DNA from: Devosia sp. ZB163
Lineage (GTDB): Bacteria > Pseudomonadota > Alphaproteobacteria > Rhizobiales > Devosiaceae
Reading direction: 5' to 3'
DNA: 64,000 bases
Assembly (NCBI RefSeq): GCF_028613635.1
Contig: NZ_JAQRMY010000001.1
Location: 1,220,331 to 1,284,330, forward strand
A program made the position numbers and the translations under genes. Under the pieces are notes generated by a model, which searched no databases, was not told the DNA's origin, and saw only the letters and a program-made list of their open reading frames with translations. This document shows, piece after piece, positions 1 to 8,452 of the stretch (positions are counted from its first letter, which is position 1; each line of letters starts with the position of its first letter).

Positions 1-1295
1 TGCTCGGCTCGACCAGCGCGCTCGCACAGGACGCTGCCAATCCGTTCGGCCTTGCCGAAGGCTCGACCGTTGACGCCGTGATCTTCAACGGCGGCTACGG
101 CATCGACTATGTCGAGTTCGCTGCCAACCTCATGCAGAAGAACCACCCGGGCGTCACCGTGAAGGTGTCGCCCTCGACCCAGATCGCCCAGGAACTGCAG
201 CCGCGCTTCCTCGGTGGCAACCCGCCGGATCTGATCGACAACTCGGGTGCCCAGGCCATCGGCTTCTCGGCCATCATCGACCAGCTCGAGGACATGAACT
301 CGGTGCTCGACGCTCCGAGCCTCGAAGGCGTCAAGATCCGCGACACCCTCGTGGGTGGCGTCGAAAAGCCCGGCACCTTCGGCGACAAGTTCATCGCGCT
401 CAACTACGTGATGACCGTCTACGGCATCTGGTACTCGGCTCAGCTGTTCGAGGACAATGGCTGGACTCCGCCGACCACCTGGGCCGAAGCCATCGAGCTC
501 GGCAAGGTCGCCAAGGAGAAGGGCATCTACCTGTTCGGTTGGGGCAAGGAAGCCGCGACCTACTACCGCACGACCGCGGTTGCTTCGGCGATCAAGGCAG
601 GCGGCGACGAAGTGCGTCTCGCTGTCGACAACTTCACTCCGGGCTTCTGGTCGCATCCCGCGTTCCAGGCGGTCTTCACCTCGCTCTACGAGATCATCCA
701 GGGCGGCATGATGAAGCCGGGTGGCGCTGGTACCCAGTTCACCGCTGCGCAGGCGCAGTGGTCGAACGACCAGTCGTTCCTGCTCTACCCCTCGGGCTCG
801 TGGATCGAGAACGAGATGAAGCCGGCGACCAAGGAAGGCTTCCGGATGACCGGTATGCCGGAACTGTCCGTCGACGAGAACGACAAGCTGCCCAAGACTG
901 CTCTGCACGCCACCGCAGGCGAGCCGTTCATCATCCCGCTCGGGGCGCTCAACCTTGCCGGTGGCAAGGAACTGCTCCGCACGATGCTGTCGAAGGAAGC
1001 CGCGTCGAACTTCGCCAAGACCAAGCTCGCACCGACCATCGTCAAGGACACCGTTCCGGCTGACGGCTTCGGTTCGACCGCTCTCGTCTCGCAGAGCAAG
1101 CTCCTGGCCGACGCCGGCAGCGACGTGTTCACCTGGAACTCGTTCGACCTGTACGGCACCAACCAGGACGAACTCGTCGTCTGGAACAGCTTCCTCGACG
1201 GCAAGCTGGACGTGGCGGCCTTCACCGCTGCACTGGAGGCAATCACCAGCGCAGTCTACAATGACGCCTCGGTCACCAAGGTCCTTGTAGAGTGA
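1..1295 (+). CDS. CUT1 ABC transporter substrate-binding protein, amino-sugar/chitobiose type (5' end outside window)
   Basis: Periplasmic binding protein (extracellular family 1) that would deliver an oligosaccharide or amino sugar to the permease encoded next. The frame is already open at base 3 and reads the end of a signal peptide (...STSALAQDAANPFG), so the true start lies left of the window and the GTG at 78 is only an internal codon. The mature part shows the typical order: early strand, PDLIDN segment, WYSAQLFEDNGWTPPTTWAE and FLLYPSGSWIENEMKP, the latter two characteristic of NgcE-type (GlcNAc/diacetylchitobiose) binders. The stop overlaps the start region of the fused permease. The hexosaminidase downstream supports an amino-sugar substrate, but the exact ligand is inferred. 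Confidence 0.85.
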   Translation, partial: LGSTSALAQDAANPFGLAEGSTVDAVIFNGGYGIDYVEFAANLMQKNHPGVTVKVSPSTQIAQELQPRFLGGNPPDLIDNSGAQAIGFSAIIDQLEDMNSVLDAPSLEGVKIRDTLVGGVEKPGTFGDKFIALNYVMTVYGIWYSAQLFEDNGWTPPTTWAEAIELGKVAKEKGIYLFGWGKEAATYYRTTAVASAIKAGGDEVRLAVDNFTPGFWSHPAFQAVFTSLYEIIQGGMMKPGGAGTQFTAAQAQWSNDQSFLLYPSGSWIENEMKPATKEGFRMTGMPELSVDENDKLPKTALHATAGEPFIIPLGALNLAGGKELLRTMLSKEAASNFAKTKLAPTIVKDTVPADGFGSTALVSQSKLLADAGSDVFTWNSFDLYGTNQDELVVWNSFLDGKLDVAAFTAALEAITSAVYNDASVTKVLVE

Positions 1296-1306
1296 TGGAA
1301 GGCACG

Positions 1307-3205
1307 ATGGCGAGAGCACCGGTCGCTACAAACCGGTGGAAGTTGCCGAGTTTAGAGAACACCAGCTTCGCGCTGGTGTTCCTCGGCCTCCCGCTGGCTA
1401 TCTATGTGATCTTCGTGATCTCGCCATTCGTGCAGGCCTTCTACTACTCGATGACCGACTGGACCGGCTTCTCGAAGAACATGAACTTCGTGGGGCTGGC
1501 CAACTATGCGGCGCTTCTGCAGGACCCGGTCTTCACCAAGGCTGTCTACAACAGCATTGTGCTGGTCGTGGTCCTGCCACCGCTCGTCATCATCCTGGCG
1601 CTGACGCTGGCGACGCTGGTCACCGTTGGCGGGGTGACCCGAGGCCAGATCCAGGGGCTTCGCCACGCGGGCATCTACCGCGTCATCTCGTTTTTCCCCT
1701 ACACCGTCCCGGCGATCGTCATCGGCATCCTGTGGGCGCAGATGTACGACCCCTCGAACGGGTTGCTGAACGGCATCCTGACGCTGTTGGGGTTCGATTT
1801 CTTCAAGTCGTTCGCCTGGCTGGGCGACGAGCGCACCGCCATGGGCGCATCGATCTTCGTGATCGCCTGGTCGATGGTCGGCTTCTACATGGTGCTGTTC
1901 GTCGCAGCCATCAAAGGCCTCCCCTCCGAGGTCTACGAAGCCGCCCGCGTCGACGGGGCAGGGCGCTTCCGCACTGCCATCAGCGTCACCGTGCCGATGA
2001 TCCGCGACACGATCCGCACGGCCTATATCTACCTTGGCATCCTGGCACTCGACGCCTTCGTCTACATGCAGGCGCTGAACCCGAGCGGCGGGCCGGCCAA
2101 CTCCACCGTCGTGATTTCGCAGCACCTGCTGAACACCGCCTTCAAGAAGGGCAAGTTCGGTTACGCGACCTCCATGGGCGCCACGCTGGCGATCATCACG
2201 CTGGTGTTCGCGGCGCTGGTGTTCTTCGTCTTCTGGTGGACCGGCCGCCCTGCCAAGTCGGAGCGGGCCAGTTCTGCTGCTGCATTGCCCGAGCTTCGCC
2301 CTGTGCCGATCGCAGCGCCGGCAAAGCCCGCCAAGTCAGCCGGCCAGCTCGAGCACCCGGTGGCCAGGAAGACCTTCTGGACGGACAAGACCGTCGCCAC
2401 GATTTCGCACGTCGCCCTGATCGGGTGGGTCGTCATCATCTGCGCCCCGCTGCTCTGGGTGCTGATGAGTTCGTTCAAGACGACCCAGCAGATCTTCGCC
2501 TCGCCCTTCACGCTGCCCACCAGCTTCAACTTCGACAACTACATCTCGGCCTGGACCACGGCGAGCATCGGCACGTACTTCGTGAACACGGTGATCGTCG
2601 TCGGCTGCGCGCTCGTCATCGTGATGCTGCTCGGCGCCATGTGCGCCTATTATCTCGCGCGCTATGAGTTCAAGGGCAGCAAGGTCATCTACTACCTGAT
2701 GCTGGCGGGTCTCACGTTCCCGATCTTCCTCGCCGTGGTGCCGCTGTTCCAGACGCTCAAGGGCTTTGGCCTCTTGAACACGTTCCCCGGCCTGATCATC
2801 ACCTATGTGGCGTTCGCGCTGCCATTCACGGTGTTCTTCCTCTTCGCGTTCTTCAAGACGTTGCCGCAGGAGATCGCCGAGGCGGCCATGATCGATGGCG
2901 CGGGCCCGTGGCGGATCTTCTTCACCATCATGCTGCCCATGGCCAAGCCGGGGATCGCGTCGGTCGCGATCTTCAACTTCCTCGGCTTGTGGAACCAGTT
3001 CCTGCTGCCGATCGCGCTCAACACCAACACCGCCAACTATGTGCTGAGCCAGGGCATGGCGTCATTCGCCTCGCAGGCCGGCTACGCGGTCAACTTCGGC
3101 GCCCTGTTCGCCGCCGTCGTGATCACGGTGCTGCCGGTGCTGGCGACCTACATCATCTTCCAGCGGCAGCTGCAGGGTTCGGTGTCGTCGGGACTGCTGA
3201 AGTAG
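1307..3205 (+). CDS. fused CUT1 sugar ABC permease (two MalF/MalG-type domains in one chain)
   Basis: Inner-membrane permease of the importer begun by the preceding binding protein. It is about 632 aa, twice the usual length. Residues about 20-310 are a MalF-like permease with its own EAA loop (EVYEAARVDGAGRF). An Ala/Pro/Lys-rich linker follows at about 310-360. The rest is a MalG-like permease with a second EAA loop (EIAEAAMIDGAGPW). In relatives these are two separate genes. ATG 1307 is chosen because GGAAGG lies at 1297-1302; ATG 1295, overlapping the upstream TGA, is the alternative and would couple translation. No ATPase gene is adjacent, so a shared MsmK/UgpC-type ATPase from elsewhere is presumed. 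Confidence 0.88.
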   Translation: MARAPVATNRWKLPSLENTSFALVFLGLPLAIYVIFVISPFVQAFYYSMTDWTGFSKNMNFVGLANYAALLQDPVFTKAVYNSIVLVVVLPPLVIILALTLATLVTVGGVTRGQIQGLRHAGIYRVISFFPYTVPAIVIGILWAQMYDPSNGLLNGILTLLGFDFFKSFAWLGDERTAMGASIFVIAWSMVGFYMVLFVAAIKGLPSEVYEAARVDGAGRFRTAISVTVPMIRDTIRTAYIYLGILALDAFVYMQALNPSGGPANSTVVISQHLLNTAFKKGKFGYATSMGATLAIITLVFAALVFFVFWWTGRPAKSERASSAAALPELRPVPIAAPAKPAKSAGQLEHPVARKTFWTDKTVATISHVALIGWVVIICAPLLWVLMSSFKTTQQIFASPFTLPTSFNFDNYISAWTTASIGTYFVNTVIVVGCALVIVMLLGAMCAYYLARYEFKGSKVIYYLMLAGLTFPIFLAVVPLFQTLKGFGLLNTFPGLIITYVAFALPFTVFFLFAFFKTLPQEIAEAAMIDGAGPWRIFFTIMLPMAKPGIASVAIFNFLGLWNQFLLPIALNTNTANYVLSQGMASFASQAGYAVNFGALFAAVVITVLPVLATYIIFQRQLQGSVSSGLLK

Positions 3206-3223
3206 CGGCCAACTCACAAGCTA

Positions 3224-3259
3224 ACCAGCCCGCGCGCATACTTTCGCGCCCGGGCTGGT
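3224..3259. terminator. hairpin after the fused permease gene
   Basis: ACCAGCCCG and CGGGCTGGT form a 9-bp perfect stem with a CGCG/CGCG inner pairing. It starts 19 bases after the permease stop. There is no T-tract, so it could be a rho-assisted terminator or an mRNA-end stabilising hairpin. Confidence 0.45.
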
Positions 3260-3300
3260 GGCCATCCTGCTGAACTGAGGGCCGGCGCTTTCGCCTGACC

Positions 3301-3468
3301 TCAGCCCACCTCGACCACCGATCGGGCAGCTTTCGTTGCCGCACCAACCAGCGCCTCGGCGGACCCCTGCGCGAACGCTGCCGGCGCCTCCTCGACTTCG
3401 TAGCCCCCGGCGGAATAGGCCCCGATGGGCGGGATATATCCCGGCACCCCATCGGAGGCCCCGCCCCA
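3301..3468 (-). pseudogene. C-terminal remnant of a neutral-ceramidase-like hydrolase
   Basis: The 305-base gap between the permease and the hexosaminidase holds a minus-strand open frame of 56 codons closed by stops at both ends and lacking a start. It reads ...GYIPPIGAYSAGGYEVEEAP... and then AEALVGAATKAA near its end. The GGYE-vE...EALV pattern is what I recall from the extreme C-terminus of neutral/alkaline ceramidase-like proteins, which are often encoded near sugar uptake genes. The rest of such a protein (over 350 residues) is absent, so this looks like a deletion remnant. The family call is from memory of the motif only. Confidence 0.45.
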
Positions 3469-3510
3469 TCACCCGGACGGGCCGGGGGGATGGTGCGGGG
3501 GATGGCGCGA

Positions 3511-5010
3511 TTACTCGCTGGCCCAGTTGCCGTACATGATCGGCATCAGGCCGACGATGGACTTGAAGCGCTCCCAACTCTTGCGCTCGGGCAGGGTCCA
3601 GCCGGACTCGGCGATGGCGGAGAGGCGCGGGAAGACCAGGCGGTCGAAGATGGCGCGGTCGGTCATGCTCTCGGACCAGATGCAGCTCTGGATGCCCTTG
3701 AGGTGCTTGAGCCCCTCTTCGCTGAAGCCCGCACGGGCTTCGAACTCGTAGGTTTCCTGGGGGCCCGACCAGCCGGCCCAGCCGGCGCCCGGCTCGGCCC
3801 AGGAGACGCCGTTGGCCATGTCGAGATAGTAGCGCTGGGCGGGCGAAACGACGATGTCGAAGCCGCGCTCGGCCAGGGTCGCGTTGATCTCCACATTGCG
3901 CCAGCCGACGACGTAGGACTTGTCCTTGGCCACCGCGTCGCCATGTGCGGCTTCTTCCCAGCCGCCGGTGATGGCGCCCTTGGAGGCGATGTACTTGTGC
4001 ACGCGCCTGATGAACTCGGCCTGGAGGATCGCGGTGGGCGAGCCTTCGATCTCGTCGGCGCCGTGATGATTGCCGAGCTGGTTGAACTGGGCCTCGTGCT
4101 TCTTGCGCATGGCGGGGCCGGCCATCTTCTCGATCATGTCGAGCGCCAAAGGCGAGCCCGACCAGGCGGCCAGCGGCACTTCGTCGGCACCCAGGTGGAA
4201 GATGCCGGCCGGGAACAGCTCCAGCACCTCGTCCACCACCTTTTCGACGAACCGGTACACCGGCTCATGGGCGGGGTTGAGGCTGTTGTTCGGGAAGCCC
4301 TGAACCGACTGGTACTCGCCCTTTTCATCGGGGTCGCGCAGTTCCGGCACCGCCTTCAGCGCAGCGTAGAAGTGGCCCGGCATGTCGATTTCCGGGATGA
4401 CGGCAACACCCAGGTCGTCGGCGAGAGCAACGATCTCGCGGACGGCCTTCTTGCTGTAGTAGCCGCCGGTCGGCTGCGGGCCCGAGCCCAGCAGCGGCGG
4501 CAATGCCTTGCCGTGACCGCGCCATGCGCCAACCTCGGTGAGGGCCGGATAGGCTTCGATCTCGAGGCGCCAGGCCTCGTCCTCGGTCAGGTGCCAGTGG
4601 AACTTGTTCATCTTGTTCCAGGCCATGAGGCGGATGAAGCGGGTGACCTCGGCGGCGGTGTAGAACTGGCGGGCGACGTCGAGGTGGCTGCCGCGAAAGG
4701 CAAAGCCAGGCTCGTCGCTGATGGTGCCCGCAGTCGGGAAACTGAAGGTCGTTGGATGCTGGCGGGCGCCCCTGAGGATGTGCCCCAGGGTCACGAGACC
4801 ATAGAACAGGCCCGAGCGCGTCGTGGCGGACACCGTGGCGCTGTTCTGGGCGAAGGCGATTTCATAGGCTTCGGCGCCGAGGCCCGGCCTTTCCACCACA
4901 TGCACCGGCATGCCGGCCTCCGAGGCCGGGCGCACGATGGCTTCCACCGGGAAGAGTTCGGCGGTGAGATCGGCGAACGCCGCCGCTGCCCGCTTCGCGA
5001 GTTCGCCCAC
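3511..5010 (-). CDS. beta-N-acetylhexosaminidase, GH20 (N-terminus probably frameshifted)
   Basis: Retaining exo-hydrolase releasing terminal GlcNAc/GalNAc by substrate-assisted catalysis. The (beta/alpha)8 domain begins about residue 103 (GFAFRGSHLDVARQFY) and contains KFHWHLTEDEAWRLEI, the catalytic Asp276-Glu277 pair in HLGADEVP, and the Trp-rich end (AGWAGWSGP, IWSE). No signal peptide is visible, so it probably acts in the cytoplasm on imported chito-oligosaccharides, fitting the neighbouring importer. The open frame begins at GTG 5010, but the family N-terminal domain is incomplete there. A second frame upstream supplies the missing residues (see 5063-5116), so the real gene probably started near 5116. 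The stop lies 42 bases from a degraded gene remnant. Confidence 0.85.
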   Translation of the reverse strand: MGELAKRAAAAFADLTAELFPVEAIVRPASEAGMPVHVVERPGLGAEAYEIAFAQNSATVSATTRSGLFYGLVTLGHILRGARQHPTTFSFPTAGTISDEPGFAFRGSHLDVARQFYTAAEVTRFIRLMAWNKMNKFHWHLTEDEAWRLEIEAYPALTEVGAWRGHGKALPPLLGSGPQPTGGYYSKKAVREIVALADDLGVAVIPEIDMPGHFYAALKAVPELRDPDEKGEYQSVQGFPNNSLNPAHEPVYRFVEKVVDEVLELFPAGIFHLGADEVPLAAWSGSPLALDMIEKMAGPAMRKKHEAQFNQLGNHHGADEIEGSPTAILQAEFIRRVHKYIASKGAITGGWEEAAHGDAVAKDKSYVVGWRNVEINATLAERGFDIVVSPAQRYYLDMANGVSWAEPGAGWAGWSGPQETYEFEARAGFSEEGLKHLKGIQSCIWSESMTDRAIFDRLVFPRLSAIAESGWTLPERKSWERFKSIVGLMPIMYGNWASE

Positions 5011-5062
5011 GGGCTTCAGATCGAGGCCCGGCGGAGCGATACGGCTGCCGGTGGCCGCGACA

Positions 5063-5116
5063 TTCTGGGGCCAGGGGGATGATCGAGAAGGGGGCAGCGT
5101 CGGTCAATCGATCCAT
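5063..5116 (-). other. probable +1 frameshift at the GH20 N-terminus
   Basis: On the minus strand ATG 5116 opens a frame reading MDRLTDAAPFSIIPLAP. At about 5066-5072 the GH20 frame takes over as PQNVAATGSRIAPPGLDLK. Removing one G from the CTGGCCCCAG stretch joins them as SIIPLPQNVAATGSR, the standard start of a GH20 N-terminal domain. The site lies between G runs at 5067-5070 and 5074-5078, so either a sequencing indel or a real mutation would fit. Confidence 0.6.
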
Positions 5117-5552
5117 CCGCGATGTGCTCGACACCGTTGGCCCCGGCATCAGCCGGGCTGCCCAGCCGCCAGCGGATGACGGCGACGTGCGGTTCGAACC
5201 CAGGCTCTATCGGGAGACCATGGTCGCGGCCATGGTCGAAAGCCTGCGGCTTTGGCGCGTCGCTACAGGAGAATCGAAGTTTGAACTGGCGGAGCGGAGC
5301 GGGATCTGGCGGGTAAGCCTGGACCGGTCTTCGCTGCAGGCGCGCACGCTGGACAAGTACCTGCTGCTGGAGACGCTTCCCGTGCAGCCGCGCTGGCGCG
5401 ACGTGGTCAACACGGCCGAGTTCGTGATCCACGCGGCGGGCGACAAGGCGGACAGGGCGTCACTGGTTCAGTTGCTCGACCTGCTGAAGCGTCTCATCCG
5501 CAAGTCGAGGAGCCCAGCCGAGGAGCTTGCCGATCCGCCGCAGCAAGGCTGA
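5079..5552 (+). CDS. conserved hypothetical protein, possible HTH-like segment
   Basis: I do not recognise a named family. It would be up to 157 aa, soluble, with no signal peptide or membrane segment. The middle (SLRLWRVATGESKFELAERSGIWRVSLDR, then RTLDKYLLLETLP and RWRDVVNTAEFVI) looks like a compact helical, possibly DNA-binding, unit, and the tail is basic. The ATG at 5079 has a G-run directly against it rather than a spaced ribosome site, and it overlaps the likely N-terminal codons of the divergent GH20 gene, so a later start (GTG 5124 or an ATG near 5220) is as likely. Codon use matches its neighbours. A regulatory role for the adjacent amino-sugar genes is possible but only inferred. 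Confidence 0.6.
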   Translation: MIEKGAASVNRSIRDVLDTVGPGISRAAQPPADDGDVRFEPRLYRETMVAAMVESLRLWRVATGESKFELAERSGIWRVSLDRSSLQARTLDKYLLLETLPVQPRWRDVVNTAEFVIHAAGDKADRASLVQLLDLLKRLIRKSRSPAEELADPPQQG

Positions 5553-5641
5553 CGAACGAGCGGTCGGCTCGACGAACGGCCCATGCTGACCGCACAACTA
5601 CGGGATCGACTATCCGAGAAGGCTGGTGCTATCAGGCCTGA

Positions 5642-6652
5642 ATGACTTCGCCGCTGCCTGAAGCCCCGCAAGGTCCCTTGCCCGCGATCGCCATCAGCGT
5701 CGAGAAACTGAGTGCTGCCTATGGCGGCAGGACGGTGCTCGACGAGGTCACGCTGCAGATTCCGCGCGGCACCAGCTTCGCGCTCCTCGGCCCCAACGGC
5801 GCCGGCAAGACGACCTTGCTCAACATCCTGAGTACGCTGCGCCGGCCCGATGGCGGGTCGGCGAGCGTCGCCGGGGCCGACGTGGTGCGGCAGCAGACCC
5901 TGGCGCGGCGTTCGCTCGGTGTCGTGTTCCAGGATTCGAGCCTCGACGACCGTTTGAGCGCCTGGGAGAACCTCGAGTTCCACGGTCTGGTCTATGGCAT
6001 GGCGCCGAAACTGCGGCGCGAACGCAGCGCCGCGGTGCTGGCGCTGGTCGAGCTCGAGGACTGGCGCGACGACATCGTTCGCAGTTTCTCGGGTGGCATG
6101 CGGCGCCGGCTGGAAATCGCGCGCGCCTTGCTGCACGAGCCGCAGATCCTGTTCCTCGACGAGCCCACGGTCGGCCTCGACGCTCAGACCCGCCTCCGCA
6201 TCTGGCGCTATCTCGATGAGATGAGACGGGAGCGCCAGCTGACCGTGCTCACCACCACCCACTACATCGAGGAAGTCGAGAGCGCCGACACGGTGTGCAT
6301 CATCGACCATGGCCGGATCATCGCCGAAGGCTCGCCCGAGGTGCTGAAGAGCCGGCACGGCAGCCGGTGGCTGCATGTCGTGCCGCGCGACCAGGCGGCC
6401 CTCGATGCGATCCGGGCGCAGCGGCCCGACGCCCAGTTGCTGGGCCAGCATGGCCTGGCACTGCCGGCCGACGATGGGGCGATGACCGATGCTTTCCTGA
6501 CCGCCTTCCGCGATCGCCTCACGGAAGTCCGCTTCCAGGATCCGACGCTGGAAAGCGTCTTCCTGTCGCTGACCGGCCGCCAGTTGCGCGACCGGGCAGA
6601 TGGCGACCGCGATGCCGAGAGAGCCGCCGGCCGGCGGGGAGGCAGGCGATGA
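5642..6652 (+). CDS. ABC-2 type transporter ATPase of a PQQ-dehydrogenase-associated system
   Basis: Cytoplasmic ATP-binding subunit, 336 aa. Walker A is LLGPNGAGKTT at about residue 55, the signature is SFSGGMRRRLE, and Walker B is ILFLDEPTVGLD followed by the switch His (TTTHYIEE). A C-terminal extension of about 100 residues after the nucleotide domain is DrrA-like. The stop overlaps the permease start (ATGA at 6649-6652). Such ATPases recur next to PQQ-dependent alcohol dehydrogenases (the Ped-type arrangement in pseudomonads), and this one starts the run that leads to the cytochrome and dehydrogenase. Substrate is unknown; export of a toxic alcohol or product, or handling of a cofactor or metal, are the usual guesses. 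Confidence 0.88.
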   Translation: MTSPLPEAPQGPLPAIAISVEKLSAAYGGRTVLDEVTLQIPRGTSFALLGPNGAGKTTLLNILSTLRRPDGGSASVAGADVVRQQTLARRSLGVVFQDSSLDDRLSAWENLEFHGLVYGMAPKLRRERSAAVLALVELEDWRDDIVRSFSGGMRRRLEIARALLHEPQILFLDEPTVGLDAQTRLRIWRYLDEMRRERQLTVLTTTHYIEEVESADTVCIIDHGRIIAEGSPEVLKSRHGSRWLHVVPRDQAALDAIRAQRPDAQLLGQHGLALPADDGAMTDAFLTAFRDRLTEVRFQDPTLESVFLSLTGRQLRDRADGDRDAERAAGRRGGRR

Positions 6653-7461
6653 ACACCTTCGTCATGGCGCTTCGCGGCCTCTACGGCGTGTGGCTGCGCG
6701 AGATCACCCGGGCCACCCGCGACCGGGCCCAGCTCATCGGCGGTATCAGCCGGCCGCTGATCTGGCTGCTGATCCTGGGGGTCGGTCTCAACCCGTATTT
6801 CCGCGGCGAAGTGTATGGTGAGGTGCGCTACGTCATCCCCTACACCTACCTGCAGTTCCTGTTCCCGGCGGTGATCGTCCTCAACATCATGTACACCTCG
6901 ATCCAGTTCGCCGTTTCGGTGATCTGGGACCGCGAGTTCGGCTTCCTGCGCGAGGTGCTGGTCTCGCCCATGCCACGCTGGCTGATCCTCTTGGGCAAGG
7001 TGCTGGGCGGCGCGACCGTGGCCATGCTCCATGGCGGGCTGGTGCTGATCCTCGCCCGCTTCGCCGACGTGACGTTGAGCCTCGAGCAGACGGCGGTGGC
7101 GCTGGTGCTGATGTTCGTCCTCGCCTTCGGCCTCACCAGCTTCGGCGTGATCCTTGCCGCCCGGGTGCGCAGCTTCGAGGGGTTCGGGGTGTTCTCCAAC
7201 ACCGTGATCCTGCCGCTCTACTTCACCTCGAGCTCGGTATTCCCGCTCGATCCGGCGCTCACCCGGGCCCAGCAGGCGGTGACCTATCCCGAGTGGCTGG
7301 TGTTCCTCGTGCAGATCAATCCGATCACCTACGCGGTCGATGCCCTGCGCGGCGTGCTTATCAACTTCAACCAGTTTCCCCCGCTCTGGGGGCCCCTGGT
7401 CATCGTGGCGATGGCGGTCGTCTTCTTCATCATCGCCCTGATCGATTTCAACCGGCAATGA
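6649..7461 (+). CDS. ABC-2 type permease of the PQQ-dehydrogenase-associated transporter
   Basis: Integral membrane partner of the preceding ATPase, 270 aa, with about six hydrophobic segments. It has the ABC-2 landmarks REITRATRDRAQLIGG near the N-terminus, IWDREFGFLREVLVSPMPR in the first cytoplasmic loop and QINPITYAVDALRG near the end. It is translationally coupled on both sides: ATGA with the ATPase and ATGA (7458-7461) with the next gene, so the three proteins are probably made stoichiometrically. This permease type is normally an exporter, which sits oddly beside the binding protein that follows. Confidence 0.88.
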   Translation: MNTFVMALRGLYGVWLREITRATRDRAQLIGGISRPLIWLLILGVGLNPYFRGEVYGEVRYVIPYTYLQFLFPAVIVLNIMYTSIQFAVSVIWDREFGFLREVLVSPMPRWLILLGKVLGGATVAMLHGGLVLILARFADVTLSLEQTAVALVLMFVLAFGLTSFGVILAARVRSFEGFGVFSNTVILPLYFTSSSVFPLDPALTRAQQAVTYPEWLVFLVQINPITYAVDALRGVLINFNQFPPLWGPLVIVAMAVVFFIIALIDFNRQ

Positions 7462-8270
7462 AACGGCGCCCGCATCGCTGGCTGCAGGCTGCCGTGAACC
7501 TCGCGATCGTCGTCGTGCTGCTCACGGCGCTGAGCTTCCTGCCGCCTGACACTTCGTTGAAGGACCGGCAGGCGGCGGGCGTCCTGAAGCTCTGCGTGCC
7601 GCCCAGCTATCCGCCGCTGGTCACCGGTGATCCGGCGCAGCCCGGCTTCGATGTCGAGCTCGTGGGTGCCGTCGCCGAGCAGCTCGGGCTGCGCCTCCTC
7701 GTCAACACGCTCCCCTCGATCGGCAGCGACTTCAATCCGCGCAACTGGTCGCTGACCCGTGGCCAGTGCGACGTCATCGCCGGCGGGCTGGCCGACACCG
7801 TGCAGACCCGCAGCTTCCTTCAGACAATCCCGACATCGGCGGAAACCGGCTGGGTCGGCATCTCCCCGACCGGGCAACTTCCGGCGGCGGGCGGCACCGT
7901 GGCAGTACTGCCCGGGACCAGCGGCCTCGACCGCCTTGCCCTCTCGGGTTGGCTCCGCGAGCAGCAGCTGGCGGTCGTTCCGACGCGCAACGCGCAGCAG
8001 TTCACCGAGGCGCTGCAGTCCGGCCGCGCGCAGGCGGGGATCACCGAGAGCTTCGTGGCGGGCGCGCTGAACCTGGGCCCGGACCAGCGCATCTTCTGGC
8101 TGCCGGACGATCGCTTTCCGCACTACCGGATGGCGCTGGGCATGTGGAAAGGCGACCAGACGCTGAAGACCGCCATCGCGTCGGCGCTCGGCGAGCTCGA
8201 GCGTTCGGGTGCGGTCGACGGCATTGAGTCTCGGTATTATGTCAAACAATACATAACATTGAGTCCGTGA
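7458..8270 (+). CDS. membrane-anchored MoxJ-like family-3 binding protein
   Basis: 270 aa with an N-terminal hydrophobic anchor (AAVNLAIVVVLLTALSFLP) and a periplasmic solute-binding family 3 domain (LKLCVPPSYPPLV, PGFDVELVGAVAEQLGLRL, CDVIAGGLADT, then AQAGITESF). Proteins of this sort accompany PQQ dehydrogenases; MoxJ/XoxJ is needed for active methanol dehydrogenase and is thought to help maturation rather than import. It overlaps the permease stop by four bases. A second, divergent paralogue lies after the dehydrogenase at 10933-11754. Family call is firm; the maturation role is inferred from context. Confidence 0.78.
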   Translation: MKRRPHRWLQAAVNLAIVVVLLTALSFLPPDTSLKDRQAAGVLKLCVPPSYPPLVTGDPAQPGFDVELVGAVAEQLGLRLLVNTLPSIGSDFNPRNWSLTRGQCDVIAGGLADTVQTRSFLQTIPTSAETGWVGISPTGQLPAAGGTVAVLPGTSGLDRLALSGWLREQQLAVVPTRNAQQFTEALQSGRAQAGITESFVAGALNLGPDQRIFWLPDDRFPHYRMALGMWKGDQTLKTAIASALGELERSGAVDGIESRYYVKQYITLSP

Positions 8271-8452
8271 ATTGGCTTTGCGCACTCTCTGAAGCTAGGG
8301 TTGCGTAGCGTTCCGAACCGGCTTAGGCGAAGGTGTGGTTGACCCGCACTGACTAGGACGATCGTTCACACGGTACGTGCCAGTCACGGCCTACCGCGCC
8401 CCACAGAAGTCTTACCGCAAGACGCGCTCGACTCCATTCTCGGGAGGATCCC

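Noticed and set aside
3490-5082. 530-codon open frame on the plus strand
   Set aside because: Antisense to the GH20 gene; composition is His/Gly/Arg/Leu-rich without motifs, as expected from the complementary strand of GC-rich coding DNA.
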